Positions 15,693 to 24,175 of a stretch of DNA of 64,000 bases are shown here, in pieces; positions within the stretch are counted from its first letter, which is position 1, and each line of letters starts with the position of its first letter. The notes below the pieces were generated by a model that was not told where the DNA came from, did not search any database, and worked only from the letters and a program-made list of their open reading frames with translations. The position numbers and the translations under genes are program-made. Source of the DNA: Lentilactobacillus hilgardii DSM 20176 = ATCC 8290 (GTDB lineage Bacteria > Bacillota > Bacilli > Lactobacillales > Lactobacillaceae); the NCBI RefSeq assembly GCF_000159315.1, contig NZ_GG669994.1, forward strand, positions 360,681-424,680, read 5' to 3'.

Positions 15693-16604
15693 ATGGAAGG
15701 AAATGGTCATAATCACGACGTCTTGAGCGGTAGCCGCTTCTTTTTTGTTACTGTTTTAAATGTCCTAATTACAATTGCTGAATTTGTTGGTGGTGCGTTA
15801 TCCGGAAGCCTTTCGTTGATTTCTGACGCTTTTCACAATTTGGGGGATTCTTTTTCAATTGCATTTAGTTATGCAGCCCATCGAATTAGTAAAAAACGCC
15901 AAAATGAGCGAAACACCTTTGGCTATAAACGTACTGAAATCATTGCAGCATTTTTAAATTCGATTGCCTTATGCTTGATTTGCGTTTTTTTGGTGATTGA
16001 GGCGGTGAAGCGATTTTCACATCCTCAGTCAATTAACGGTAATTTAATGTTAATTGTTGCTATAATAGGGTTAATTGCCAATTTTGTTTCTGCTTTTTTG
16101 CTAAATGCCGGTGCAAAGCATAATTTGAATATGCGGGCTACGTATCTTCATATTTTAAGTGATGCTTTGTCTTCAGTTGCCATCATTATTGGTGGTGTCT
16201 TGATCGACATATTTGGCTGGGTCATGATTGACCCGATTGTGACAATATTGGTTGCGGTATATATCTTTTACGAGTCAATCCCGATTATCCGGCAGACGTG
16301 TCGAATTTTAATGCAGGGTGCCCCGGATATTGATTATCAAGCAATCAAGAATGATTTGTTGAAGACTAATGGTGTTTTTGGCGTCCATCACGTCCACGCA
16401 TGGTCGATTGATGAGCATAATATTATTTTTTCGGCCCATGTTAACATGCATGATATGAAAATCAGTGAAGCACAACAGATTTATACTGAAATCGATGATC
16501 TGATGGAGAAAAAATATCATATGTGTCACGTGACGATCCAAGCTGAAACCACCCGTGGTGAAAATGAAGATATGATTTACGATCGAGGAAACGACATCCC
16601 GTAA
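15693..16604 (+). CDS. CDF-family cation efflux protein (CzcD/ZitB/MntE-like)
   Basis: A 303-residue proton-coupled divalent-cation exporter. Six membrane spans are followed by a cytoplasmic domain of about 90 residues. The metal site is given by HNLGD in the second span (SLISDAFHNLGDSFSIAFSYAAHRIS) and the LHILSDALSSVAII segment in the fifth. The cytoplasmic domain has VHHVHAWSIDEHNIIFSAHV. H-x-x-x-D in both spans favours zinc or a similar ion; the adjacent DtxR/MntR-type regulator allows manganese. ATG 15693 follows TTGGAG. The metalloregulator begins 43 nt downstream. Confidence 0.92.
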   Translation: MEGNGHNHDVLSGSRFFFVTVLNVLITIAEFVGGALSGSLSLISDAFHNLGDSFSIAFSYAAHRISKKRQNERNTFGYKRTEIIAAFLNSIALCLICVFLVIEAVKRFSHPQSINGNLMLIVAIIGLIANFVSAFLLNAGAKHNLNMRATYLHILSDALSSVAIIIGGVLIDIFGWVMIDPIVTILVAVYIFYESIPIIRQTCRILMQGAPDIDYQAIKNDLLKTNGVFGVHHVHAWSIDEHNIIFSAHVNMHDMKISEAQQIYTEIDDLMEKKYHMCHVTIQAETTRGENEDMIYDRGNDIP

Positions 16605-16647
16605 TTCTGTCATCTAAAGAATAGAATATATAGGAGATTTTGATTTA

Positions 16648-17295
16648 ATGACACCGATGAAAGAAGACTATTTAAAAATTATTTTTGAACTTGGTGGTGC
16701 AAACAAACTTGTCAGCAACAAGCAAATTGCGATCAGTTTGGATATTGCGGCAGGCTCGGTTACGGAAATGGTCAACAAAATGGTCGACGAAAAGTTGGTC
16801 ACCCATAAGCCATATTCCGGGGTTCAGTTAACCAAGACGGGTACGCGCTATGCTGAAGAGTTGGTTCGAAAGCACCGAATTTGGGAGATCTTTTTAATTA
16901 ATGTGTTGCATTTTGACCTTCCCGATGTGCATCGTGAGGCTGAACAACTGGAACATGTTACCAGCGATAAAATGATTGATCATTTGGATGACTTTTTGGG
17001 ACATCCAAAGAGATGTCCTCACGGCGGTATTATTCCCGATAAAGATGGTCATTATGAGAAGGATCATGATAAACTGCTAATGGATGCCAAAGATGGTGAA
17101 GAAGTGGTTGTCAATCGTTTTATTGATAATCACGATTTGCTGACGTTACTGGGAGATATTAAATTGGATCTTGGCGATCGTTTAAAAATTATTTCGCACG
17201 ACCCGTTTGAGGGATCCGTTGTTGCACAAAATTTGACGGATAAGAAACAATTGACAATTGGGTACAAGACGGCGCATTACGTATTTGTGAAATGA
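16648..17295 (+). CDS. DtxR/MntR-family metal-dependent regulator
   Basis: A 215-residue iron- or manganese-dependent repressor like streptococcal ScaR/SloR. The N-terminal winged HTH is MTPMKEDYLKIIFELG to IAAGSVTEMVNKMVDEKLV. The metal-binding dimerisation domain is VRKHRIWEIFLINVLHF, DVHREAEQLEHVTSD and HPKRCPHGG, and a C-terminal SH3-like FeoA-type domain ends the protein. Metal ligands (Asp7, His and Glu of the HREAEQLEH segment, His of HPKRCPH) are present in the usual places. With manganese bound, such proteins repress Mn uptake genes and sometimes activate exporters, which fits its position behind the CDF gene. Confidence 0.92.
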   Translation: MTPMKEDYLKIIFELGGANKLVSNKQIAISLDIAAGSVTEMVNKMVDEKLVTHKPYSGVQLTKTGTRYAEELVRKHRIWEIFLINVLHFDLPDVHREAEQLEHVTSDKMIDHLDDFLGHPKRCPHGGIIPDKDGHYEKDHDKLLMDAKDGEEVVVNRFIDNHDLLTLLGDIKLDLGDRLKIISHDPFEGSVVAQNLTDKKQLTIGYKTAHYVFVK

Positions 17296-17408
17296 TGATG
17301 TGATTGGTTTATGCGTTTCTGACAGTTATGGCAGCGCACCTGATAAATCAAATTAGTGGCGTAAGATTGTCAGTTTTAAATCCGGTGATTTCTGGGGTGT
17401 GTAAGCTA

Positions 17409-18188
17409 ATGGACGAAGAACAACGTAAATATGAACAAAAAAGGCAACATGATCAGCTGGTATTGGATACTTGTATTCTTGCCGGAACCATTATGATTGA
17501 ATCCGGATCAGAAATGACCAGGGTGAATAATACGATTTTAAGAATTGCCCGAAATGCCGGTTTGGCAAAGGCTCGAGTGTATGTGACCGTCACAGGAATT
17601 ATTATGTCCGGTGGCGTATCAGACGTTGGTGCGCAGGTTGGCTCGATTGACAAGCGATCCTTTGATTTGGAAAAAGTTGCCAAGGTTAATGAATTGTCCC
17701 GGCTTTTTGAAGCCAAGCAAATTGATATTTCCGACTTTTACGATCAACTCATTCACATTGATGATGTGGTCGGGACTTTTCCCTTGTGGGTTCAGGAAAT
17801 CGGTGCCGGGATTGTCAGTGGTGCGTTAACCGTCGTTTTTCGAAATAATATTGCTGATTTCTGGATTACTTGTTTGGTCGGAATGGCCGGCTGGGCTGTT
17901 CTTTACTTTTTGAATATTTATGTTCAGATTCGGTTTTTAAGTGAGTTTTTGGCGGCTGCGGTTGTTGCAGCCTTGGCGATTATGTCTGTACAGCTCGGCT
18001 TTGGACATCAGGCGGATGATATTATCGTTGGTGCGATGATGCCCCTGGTACCGGGGATTCCACTGACTAATGCTGTGAGAGATGCTTTGTCCGGTAATCT
18101 GATTAGTGGTCCTGCCCGTGGCATTGAAGCATTGATCAGCGCCTGTGCTTTGGGCTTTGGCGTGGCGATTGCACTGCATTTTATGTGA
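17409..18188 (+). CDS. threonine/serine exporter ThrE, N-terminal-type subunit (YjjP-like)
   Basis: A 259-residue membrane protein of the ThrE superfamily, corresponding to the N-terminal half of fused actinobacterial ThrE. The family-specific cytoplasmic start is seen as AGTIMIESGSEMTRVNNTILRIARNAG, and five membrane spans fill the second half. ATG 17409 gives the usual length; the open frame extends upstream from 17304 without family similarity, and GGGGTG lies at a slightly long distance. The partner subunit starts 13 nt later. The substrate of lactobacillus homologues is unproven; small amino or organic acids are likely. Confidence 0.85.
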   Translation: MDEEQRKYEQKRQHDQLVLDTCILAGTIMIESGSEMTRVNNTILRIARNAGLAKARVYVTVTGIIMSGGVSDVGAQVGSIDKRSFDLEKVAKVNELSRLFEAKQIDISDFYDQLIHIDDVVGTFPLWVQEIGAGIVSGALTVVFRNNIADFWITCLVGMAGWAVLYFLNIYVQIRFLSEFLAAAVVAALAIMSVQLGFGHQADDIIVGAMMPLVPGIPLTNAVRDALSGNLISGPARGIEALISACALGFGVAIALHFM

Positions 18189-18201
18189 TGAGGTTGATGA
18201 A

Positions 18202-18684
18202 ATGAATCCAATTGAGTTTTTTATCATAAAATGTATTTGCGTTTACCTGTCAGGAATCGGTTTTGGTCTGATCGTGAATCTCCCACATAAAGCACTAAAT
18301 ATCGCAGGCTTCAATGCGCTGCTGGGCTGGTTGGTTTATTACGTGATCATCAATACATGGGGCGGCCTGGGATCGTCCAACTTTTTTGGCGGTCTCTGCA
18401 TCGGTGTGACATCGGTCATCATTGCCCGTTGGAAGAAAATGCCAAGTATTTTATTTGATGTTCCCGGATTGGTACCATTAGTACCCGGCGGTCAGGCTTA
18501 TAATACAATTAAAAGTTTTGCAATGGGGAATTATCAAGCGGCGTTCAGCTATCTATCAGAAGTGATTTGGATTGCTGGGTCAATTGCGCTTGGATTTATT
18601 GTTGCGGAGCTGGTTAACAAGATCAGGATAAAAGTTGAACGTGATTTAAAGAAGTTGAAACGGTCACGAAAATCAAAAATTTAA
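18202..18684 (+). CDS. threonine/serine exporter ThrE, C-terminal-type subunit (YjjB-like, DUF3815)
   Basis: A 160-residue membrane protein with four or five spans, matching the C-terminal half of ThrE. The marker segment is PSILFDVPGLVPLVPGGQAYNTIKSFAMGNY, a conserved P-G-x-x-P-L-V-P-G. The start is ATG 18202 after GAGG; the frame is open back to 18145 inside the previous gene but that part is not family-like. Together with the preceding gene it would form a two-component exporter. A strong terminator follows. Confidence 0.85.
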   Translation: MNPIEFFIIKCICVYLSGIGFGLIVNLPHKALNIAGFNALLGWLVYYVIINTWGGLGSSNFFGGLCIGVTSVIIARWKKMPSILFDVPGLVPLVPGGQAYNTIKSFAMGNYQAAFSYLSEVIWIAGSIALGFIVAELVNKIRIKVERDLKKLKRSRKSKI

Positions 18685-18690
18685 TTAAAG

Positions 18691-18730
18691 CGAGGTTGAG
18701 ACAAGCGAAACTTGTCCAACCTCGTTTTTT
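18691..18730 (+). terminator. terminator of the thrE-like pair
   Basis: CGAGGTTG...ACAAG (18691-18705) pairs with CTTGT..CAACCTCG (18711-18724) and six T follow. Confidence 0.93.
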
Positions 18731-18800
18731 GTTAATTGACGAAAATGACGATAAACGGTATGGGAAAATTTCTATTAGTCGCTTTTTTTAAACTGGCTGA

Positions 18801-18858
18801 TTGACAAAGCAGTTCATATCAATTACTATATTTATGAAATCATATTATATGACATATA
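18801..18858 (+). promoter_or_regulatory. promoter and palindromic operator of the padR operon
   Basis: TTGACA (18801-18806), 17 nt, TACTAT (18824-18829). Twenty nt before the start codon is a perfect palindrome around one central base, TATATG-A-CATATA (18846-18858). PadR repressors usually bind inverted ATGT/ACAT-type sites over their own promoters, so autorepression is likely. Confidence 0.6.
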
Positions 18859-18877
18859 GTATTGTGGAGGTGACGAT

Positions 18878-19198
18878 ATGGCAATCCAATTAAGTTCGGA
18901 ACTTTTAGATGGATGTGTGCTTGGACTGTTGATGCATGATGATTACTATGGTTATGCCTTAACACAGAAAGTTCAAGAGTCAGTTTCCGTTTCAGAATCA
19001 ACGATGTATCCGGTTCTTCGAAGATTAAAAAAGAACCAACTGTTGACTACTTATGATGAACCCTACCAGGGACGTAATCGGCGTTATTACCAAATTACTG
19101 CGGAAGGTAAACGACAATTTAGTGTGATCCAGTCTGAATGGCGGGACTTTAAAATCGGGATTGATAAAATGTTAGGAGATGAAGCGGGTCATGAATGA
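18878..19198 (+). CDS. PadR-family transcriptional regulator
   Basis: A 106-residue regulator of the short PadR subfamily. The winged HTH is LLDGCVLGLLMHDDYYGYALTQKVQE, SVSESTMYPVLRRLKKNQLL and GRNRRYYQITAEGKRQF, ending in one C-terminal dimerisation helix. It should repress its own operon, which includes the membrane proteins behind it. ATG 18878 follows GGAGG. It overlaps the DUF1700 gene by 8 nt. PadR/DUF1700/DUF4097 operons in Firmicutes are typically linked to envelope stress. Confidence 0.92.
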   Translation: MAIQLSSELLDGCVLGLLMHDDYYGYALTQKVQESVSVSESTMYPVLRRLKKNQLLTTYDEPYQGRNRRYYQITAEGKRQFSVIQSEWRDFKIGIDKMLGDEAGHE

Positions 19199-19823
19199 TT
19201 ATATTGAAGAACTAAAAGCAATGCTAACGCAGCTGGGAGCTCAAGAACAAAGCGATGTGTTGGATTTCTATACAGAGTACTTACAAGATGGCCAGTTTGT
19301 TACATATACTGACTGTGTCAGAGAACTAGGCACTCCACGGCAGTTGGCACGTAAGGTATTGGCGGATTATTCCATTAAAAATTTGAATACAGCTTCTCAA
19401 TCAGGAAGTCGTGCTAATAAACCCAAAGATGATGTTAAAACAATTTGGCTGATTGTGCTGGCAGTTTTGTCGACACCGATTACCATCCCGCTAGCGTTTG
19501 GGGCGGTTGGTTTATTTATTGCCGCAATTGCGGTTGCCGTTGGTATATTAGCGGCTATCTTCGGTGTTGGCTTTGGCGTTATTTTTGGCGGCCTGGTTTC
19601 TCTGGTAACCGGATTAGGTGTTGTCAGTAACAACTTTTGGGTTGGTATTTTCTACCTTGGCGTTGGATTAATTGCTGCAGGCGCGATTATTATGCTGATA
19701 CCGGCTTTTCGAGGGCTGGTAGACGGTGTTATTCATGGCATCACGGTCTTCTCGAAGTGGATGTATAGCAAGATTGTCAAGAAAAATCGAGCAGAAAAAC
19801 ACGGAAGGGGACAACAAAAATGA
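19191..19823 (+). CDS. DUF1700 (HAAS domain) membrane protein
   Basis: A 210-residue protein whose cytoplasmic N-terminus (about 1-65, MNDYIEELKAMLTQLGAQEQ, DVLDFYTEYLQD, CVRELGTPRQLARKVLADY) is the HAAS/DUF1700 domain common in PadR-linked operons. Four or five glycine-rich hydrophobic spans follow (FGAVGLFIAAIAVAVGILAA, FGVIFGGLVSLVTGLGVV, GLIAAGAIIMLIPAF). It overlaps padR by 8 nt and the next gene by 4 nt, so translation is coupled across all three genes. Molecular function unproven; possibly it recruits or senses with the DUF4097 partner. Confidence 0.85.
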   Translation: MNDYIEELKAMLTQLGAQEQSDVLDFYTEYLQDGQFVTYTDCVRELGTPRQLARKVLADYSIKNLNTASQSGSRANKPKDDVKTIWLIVLAVLSTPITIPLAFGAVGLFIAAIAVAVGILAAIFGVGFGVIFGGLVSLVTGLGVVSNNFWVGIFYLGVGLIAAGAIIMLIPAFRGLVDGVIHGITVFSKWMYSKIVKKNRAEKHGRGQQK

Positions 19824-20761
19824 AAAAACCGGTCATTATTGGGTTGGTTACGATGATTGTTGGATTGATTCTCGCCGTGGTTGCTTTGGGCCACTCAGGC
19901 CTTCAAACGGTATATTGGGACAGCGGTTTTAAAGTTGAGAGTCAAAGAAACAACTCGAAGACTTATCAAAAGACCTTTGGCGCTAATGTTAAACAAATTG
20001 AATTTACAGCTGATAATGCCATTGAAATCAGAAGTGGTGATGTTTCCAAAACGCAAGTGTCGTATACAACTGGAACGAAGGTTCAAAAAAATGGCGATAT
20101 TTTAACGGTTGATTCGCCTAACCGGCATCATATTTGGCGAGTTGGGTTTAATATTGATTCCGAAGATGATGATCAGGGGCGTACAATAATTACACTTCCG
20201 CGAAAAGTAAAACTAACACGTATTAGTGGTCGAAATAATGATGAGCTTTTCGTAAGGGATTTATCACTTAAAGATTTTCAATTGTCAGGGCAGGCCGATC
20301 TTGACATGCAGGATGTCAAAATTGCGTCAGACTTGAACTTGAAAGGATCAGGTGGTGATTCAACGCTTACCAGAGTAAGTGCACCGTCTGTCTCTCAGGA
20401 CACATTGGGCGGTGATGTCGATTATCAGAACTGTCGCTTTGTTGACAACCACAGCTATCTATCCTCAGCCGGTGGCGATATTTCGATTTCAAATAATCAG
20501 TTCAAGGACGTTTCTATAAATGTTCAGGGCGGTGATTTTTCATTCAGAAATAATCGAATTTTGAAGCGGTTATCTGCAAAGTCGGCGGGTGGTGATATAG
20601 ACGGTCAGGTTCTTAACCGGCAACAATCGCGAGTCGCTGTGAGTGCTGAAGGCGGAGACGTTGAATTGTTTGGTCAATCCAATCATTCGTGGAATATGGA
20701 TAAGAAGAAAGCTGTTTCATATCATCTGTCTTCCGAAGGTGGGGACGTTACGATTGAATAA
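19820..20761 (+). CDS. DUF4097 beta-solenoid protein with one N-terminal anchor
   Basis: A 313-residue protein with an N-terminal hydrophobic anchor (IIGLVTMIVGLILAVVAL) and a large beta-rich domain of the DUF4097 / LiaG-like type. Its second half contains seven Gly-Gly-Asp turns spaced mostly 19-21 residues (GGDSTL, GGDVDY, GGDISI, GGDFSF, GGDIDG, GGDVEL, GGDVTI), consistent with rungs of a solenoid. It is probably displayed outside the membrane, though some relatives are inside. It overlaps the DUF1700 gene by ATGA and is closed by a terminator. Confidence 0.85.
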   Translation: MKKPVIIGLVTMIVGLILAVVALGHSGLQTVYWDSGFKVESQRNNSKTYQKTFGANVKQIEFTADNAIEIRSGDVSKTQVSYTTGTKVQKNGDILTVDSPNRHHIWRVGFNIDSEDDDQGRTIITLPRKVKLTRISGRNNDELFVRDLSLKDFQLSGQADLDMQDVKIASDLNLKGSGGDSTLTRVSAPSVSQDTLGGDVDYQNCRFVDNHSYLSSAGGDISISNNQFKDVSINVQGGDFSFRNNRILKRLSAKSAGGDIDGQVLNRQQSRVAVSAEGGDVELFGQSNHSWNMDKKKAVSYHLSSEGGDVTIE

Positions 20762-20765
20762 AGAG

Positions 20766-20820
20766 TAGACTGATTACTTTCTTGTATCGTTTATTAAAGA
20801 AACTGATCAGTCTATTTTTT
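20766..20820 (+). terminator. terminator of the padR operon
   Basis: TAGACTGAT (20766-20774) pairs with ATCAGTCTA (20806-20814), extended by an inner TTTCTT/AAGAAA helix, with six T at 20815-20820. Confidence 0.88.
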
Positions 20821-20933
20821 GATTATTTTATCAGACTTTAAGAGATTGGAAAATTTAATTTGAATAAAAAAACGCGTTAATGAATGTGATATACTCAAAA
20901 CTGAGATTTATTTCGTAGAGAGGATTGTTGAAG

Positions 20934-21623
20934 ATGTTTGGGAACGAAGGTTACATGATGATCGATAGGGATGTGAACCGGGCTTTTAAGCTGCTGGTTA
21001 GTATCATTATTACCCTGTTATTATCAATTTCGGTGGCATTTAATTTCGACTATTTGCAATTTTTGGATTCAATTTTTACTACTGCAATCCAAGGAAAAGC
21101 GCCAAGTGAGCTTTTAGAGAAAATATATTTGCTGATATCGTTTTTGGCAAGTCCAAAGATGGATATATTGTGGGTGTTTGTCATCGCTTTTTTCTTGTGG
21201 GGATTTAAATACAAAATCCCAGCGTTATGGGCAATCTTTACGCTTGGCGGTGGGGATATCATTGGTTTTGTGGTGAAGCACCTTGTTAAGCGCCATCGGC
21301 CGCCGCTTCATCTTGGCGTAGACAATGGGTACAGTTATCCCAGCGGCCATGTACTTGGCTTTTTCCTGATTATGGCTGTTTTGTGGATTTCTGTGATCCC
21401 GTTGATTAAGTATGCATCGATACGTTGCATTTTACGAATTCTGATGTGTATTGTACTTATTCTAGTGATGTTTTCCAGGGTTTATCTGAATGCGCATTAT
21501 CCCACGGATACACTGGGAGCCGCGTTAGTTGCGTATAGCTGGTTGTTAATTTCAGAAATGTTTTATGTTAAATTTGCCCCACAGGTTGCCCGATTCCGCT
21601 TTGTCGTGAATACAAAGGTTTAA
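20934..21623 (+). CDS. PAP2-family membrane phosphatase
   Basis: A 229-residue membrane protein with five or six spans and the three PAP2 catalytic motifs: KHLVKRHRP, YPSGH and SRVYLNAHYPTD. It probably removes phosphate from a lipid such as undecaprenyl pyrophosphate or phosphatidic acid on the outer face. ATG 20934 has AGAGGA upstream; TTGs at 20925 and 20928 are too close to it. A stand-alone gene between the padR operon and an acetyltransferase. Confidence 0.9.
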   Translation: MFGNEGYMMIDRDVNRAFKLLVSIIITLLLSISVAFNFDYLQFLDSIFTTAIQGKAPSELLEKIYLLISFLASPKMDILWVFVIAFFLWGFKYKIPALWAIFTLGGGDIIGFVVKHLVKRHRPPLHLGVDNGYSYPSGHVLGFFLIMAVLWISVIPLIKYASIRCILRILMCIVLILVMFSRVYLNAHYPTDTLGAALVAYSWLLISEMFYVKFAPQVARFRFVVNTKV

Positions 21624-21700
21624 GTTGATTCTATGTGATTTGTTTTTCATTAGGGCCGTTGCTGATACTTAACGGAGAACAGTTTTGAGAGGTTTTAAAA

Positions 21701-22204
21701 TTGACGATTTATACACAGCGGCTGGTTATTCGGCATCTTGGCCTGGATGATTATCCCCAATATGCTGATTTAACGTCCCAGCCGGAAGTTGAAAGCGGTG
21801 CGGGCTTTAACTTGATCAATAACCCCCAGATGATTCAAAGTGCCTTAAAGCGGCAGCTGCGAGCACCTGGATCGTACGGCATTTTTAAGGGATCTCAATT
21901 AATTGGCGCAATTTTATTATTTAAACGAATCGGGAAAGGCGGCCGTCCGGATGATCATCATTTGGAAATGAGTTATTTCCTGACGCCGACCTGTTGGGGA
22001 CAGGGTTATATGAGCGAAGCAATTGCCGGCCTCATAGCTAATCTTCGGGGACACCCTTTGATTAAGTCGATTGTTGCCGAGGTATTTGTTGATAACAAGC
22101 GCTCAATGGCCCTTTTAAAGCGTCTAAAGTTCGCATTTGTAACGGAGATACGTGATCCGATTGTTGGCCGTCAAAAGGTGATTTATGAGTTGAAGCTGAC
22201 ATGA
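21701..22204 (+). CDS. GNAT acetyltransferase, RimJ/RimL type
   Basis: A 167-residue acetyltransferase of the protein- or ribosome-modifying RimJ/L branch: N-terminal IYTQRLVIRHLGLDDYPQYADL, acetyl-CoA loop LEMSYFLTPTCWGQGYMSEAIAGLI (W-G-Q-G-Y) and VFVDNKRSMALLKRLKF. The start is TTG 21701 with GAGG upstream; no better ATG exists. The substrate cannot be assigned. Confidence 0.85.
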   Translation: MTIYTQRLVIRHLGLDDYPQYADLTSQPEVESGAGFNLINNPQMIQSALKRQLRAPGSYGIFKGSQLIGAILLFKRIGKGGRPDDHHLEMSYFLTPTCWGQGYMSEAIAGLIANLRGHPLIKSIVAEVFVDNKRSMALLKRLKFAFVTEIRDPIVGRQKVIYELKLT

Positions 22205-22218
22205 TAAAACCACGTTTG

Positions 22219-22247
22219 TTGTCATATGTCATGAATTGAGTTACAAT
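22219..22247 (+). promoter_or_regulatory. promoter of the lysine-riboswitch/lysP transcript
   Basis: TTGTCA (22219-22224), 17 nt, TACAAT (22242-22247), about 40 nt upstream of the aptamer. Confidence 0.75.
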
Positions 22248-22287
22248 TCTTAGTGTTAAAAAGTAAATAATCAGACAAATCAATGTA

Positions 22288-22464
22288 TTCGAGTAGAGGC
22301 GCATTCATTAAGAGTATATTTCAGGAACTTGAAAAGAAGTTGGGACTGAAGTAAAAAGGGATGAGTGCCGAAATGGACAGTTACTTTTCTGACTGTCTGT
22401 TGGGACTTAATTTAACAAATTAAGGACTGTCGTGGTTTGACCGCCACGGGGAGCTATCAAGATG
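22288..22464 (+). ncRNA. lysine riboswitch (L box)
   Basis: The conserved L-box blocks appear in order: TAGAGGCGCATTCATTAAGA then GTAT (22294-22316), GATGAGTGCCGAA, a CAGTTA...TGACTG arm, CTGTTGGGACTT, GGACTGTC and GGGGAGCTATC (about 22448-22459). The aptamer precedes an intrinsic terminator and a lysine-permease-type gene, so bound lysine should favour termination and switch off uptake. Confidence 0.9.
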
Positions 22465-22480
22465 TTGAAAAACACTTACC

Positions 22481-22516
22481 GTCTCTTTCAATATATTTTT
22501 GAAAGGGACTTTTTTT
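22481..22516 (+). terminator. regulated terminator of the lysine riboswitch
   Basis: GTCTCTTTCA (22481-22490) pairs with TGAAAGGGAC (22500-22509), followed by seven T. It lies 45 nt before the permease start and is the expression platform of the riboswitch. Confidence 0.88.
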
Positions 22517-22560
22517 GTAGTCTGATTCGGATCAAAAATTTAGAGATGAGGTTTTAGATA

Positions 22561-24042
22561 ATGGATGAAAATGGAAACGACGGCAATGGCCAGGTTAAAA
22601 GGGGCCTTAAGGCGCGTCATGTGTCAATGATTGCCCTTGGTGGCTGTATTGGTACCGGATTATTTGTTGCCAGTGGGTCTGCCATTTCTCAAGCGGGTCC
22701 TTTGGGGGCGTTAACAGCGTACTTCTTTATGGGGATGATGGTTTATTTCTTAATGACCAGCTTAGGTGAAATGGCAACCAACATGCCGATTTCCGGATCG
22801 TTTGCTGCCTATTCAGCTAAGTATGTAGATCCTGCTTTGGGGTTTGCGATGGGGTGGAATTATTGGTTTAACTGGGCGATTACCGTTGCCGTTGATATCA
22901 GCACGGCTGCACTGGTAATGGCATTTTGGCTTCCTAATATTCCTCAATGGATTTGGAGTGCAATTGCGTTAGTCATTATTTTATCGATTAATGCAATGTC
23001 GGTTAGGGCGTTTGGCGAAACGGAATTTTGGATGTCCCTGATTAAAGTTGTGACCATCATTATTTTCTTGGGTGTTGGTTGTTTAACAATTTTTGGCATT
23101 ATGGGTGGCCATTTTATTGGGTTAAGAAATTTTTCTATCAAACAAGCTCCCTTTGTTGGTGGGTTTCCTGCTATTTTGAGTGTCTTTGTTGTCGCTGGAT
23201 TTTCATTTCAAGGAACGGAGCTGGTTGGTATTACAGCCGGTGAATCTCAAGATCCGCAACACAGTGTCCCAAAGGCGATTAATGAAGTCTTTTGGCGAAT
23301 TATTTTATTCTATATATTGACTATTTTCGTGATTGCGGCAATTATTCCGTATACGAGTCACTCACTGTTGGGATCCAGTACGACAGATATCGCCATTAGT
23401 CCGTTTACGTTAGTCTTTCAACGAGCCGGTTTAGCCGCGGCAGCCAGTATTATGAATGCTGTTATTTTAACCTCGGTTATTTCTTCAGCCAATTCGGGAA
23501 TGTATGCATCAACACGAATGTTGTACTCCCTTTCAAATAGTGGCTATGCGCCTAAGCGATTTGGTAAGACTGCTGCAAACGGCATCCCTTACTATGCTTT
23601 GATCGCAACAACGGTTGTATCGCTTCTGACATTTATTTCAAGTATTGCCGGACCGAAGATTTACATGTGGCTGGTAGCCGCGTCCGGATTGACCGGATTT
23701 ATTGCCTGGTTTGGAATCGCTATTTCGCATTATCGATTTAGAAGGGCTTTTGTTAAGCAGGGGCACGATTTGAAGGAATTGAAGTACCATGCCAAATTGT
23801 TCCCGTTCGGCCCAATTCTTTGTTTGATTTTATGTATTTTGGTTATAGTGGGACAAAATCCAAGTGCGTTTATGCATTTTGATTGGACACAAATTTTAGT
23901 GACGTATATTAGTGTGCCACTGGTACTGGTTTTATATTTTGGCTATAAGCTGAAAAAGCATACGAAAATCATCCCACTTGAAAAGGTTGATATTTCCCCA
24001 TCTCACGAAGAGGAAGATCTTTCAAAACTAAATGATAATTAA
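22561..24042 (+). CDS. lysP: lysine-specific permease (APC family)
   Basis: A 493-residue amino-acid/polyamine/organocation transporter with about 12 spans. The APC signature is RGLKARHVSMIALGGCIGTGLFV, with GPLGALTAYFFMG, GWNYWFNWAITV and FSFQGTELVGITAGE following. The last block and the lysine riboswitch upstream support lysine as the substrate. Hydrophilic tails occur at both ends. GAGATGAGG lies before ATG 22561. Monocistronic, with a strong terminator. Confidence 0.9.
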   Translation: MDENGNDGNGQVKRGLKARHVSMIALGGCIGTGLFVASGSAISQAGPLGALTAYFFMGMMVYFLMTSLGEMATNMPISGSFAAYSAKYVDPALGFAMGWNYWFNWAITVAVDISTAALVMAFWLPNIPQWIWSAIALVIILSINAMSVRAFGETEFWMSLIKVVTIIIFLGVGCLTIFGIMGGHFIGLRNFSIKQAPFVGGFPAILSVFVVAGFSFQGTELVGITAGESQDPQHSVPKAINEVFWRIILFYILTIFVIAAIIPYTSHSLLGSSTTDIAISPFTLVFQRAGLAAAASIMNAVILTSVISSANSGMYASTRMLYSLSNSGYAPKRFGKTAANGIPYYALIATTVVSLLTFISSIAGPKIYMWLVAASGLTGFIAWFGIAISHYRFRRAFVKQGHDLKELKYHAKLFPFGPILCLILCILVIVGQNPSAFMHFDWTQILVTYISVPLVLVLYFGYKLKKHTKIIPLEKVDISPSHEEEDLSKLNDN

Positions 24043-24052
24043 TCTCATTTTC

Positions 24053-24095
24053 AATAATTGGACTATCCCATATTGGGGTAGTCCAATTATTTTTA
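24053..24095 (+). terminator. terminator of lysP
   Basis: AATAATTGGACTA with TCCC (24053-24069) pairs with GGGG-TAGTCCAATTATT (24075-24091), one wobble, followed by a T-rich tail. Confidence 0.92.
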
Positions 24096-24125
24096 TTGTA
24101 CAGAACAATTGCGGTAGAGTATAAT
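24096..24125 (+). promoter_or_regulatory. promoter of lacD
   Basis: TTGTAC (24096-24101), 18 nt, TATAAT (24120-24125), 50 nt before the start codon. Confidence 0.6.
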
Positions 24126-24175
24126 AACTAAATAGAATTTAACAATTGGTATATTAAAAATATGAGGTGATATTT

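Noticed and set aside
17304-17408. 35-residue N-terminal extension of the ThrE-like protein
   Set aside because: No family similarity, and the ATG at 17409 gives the usual length.
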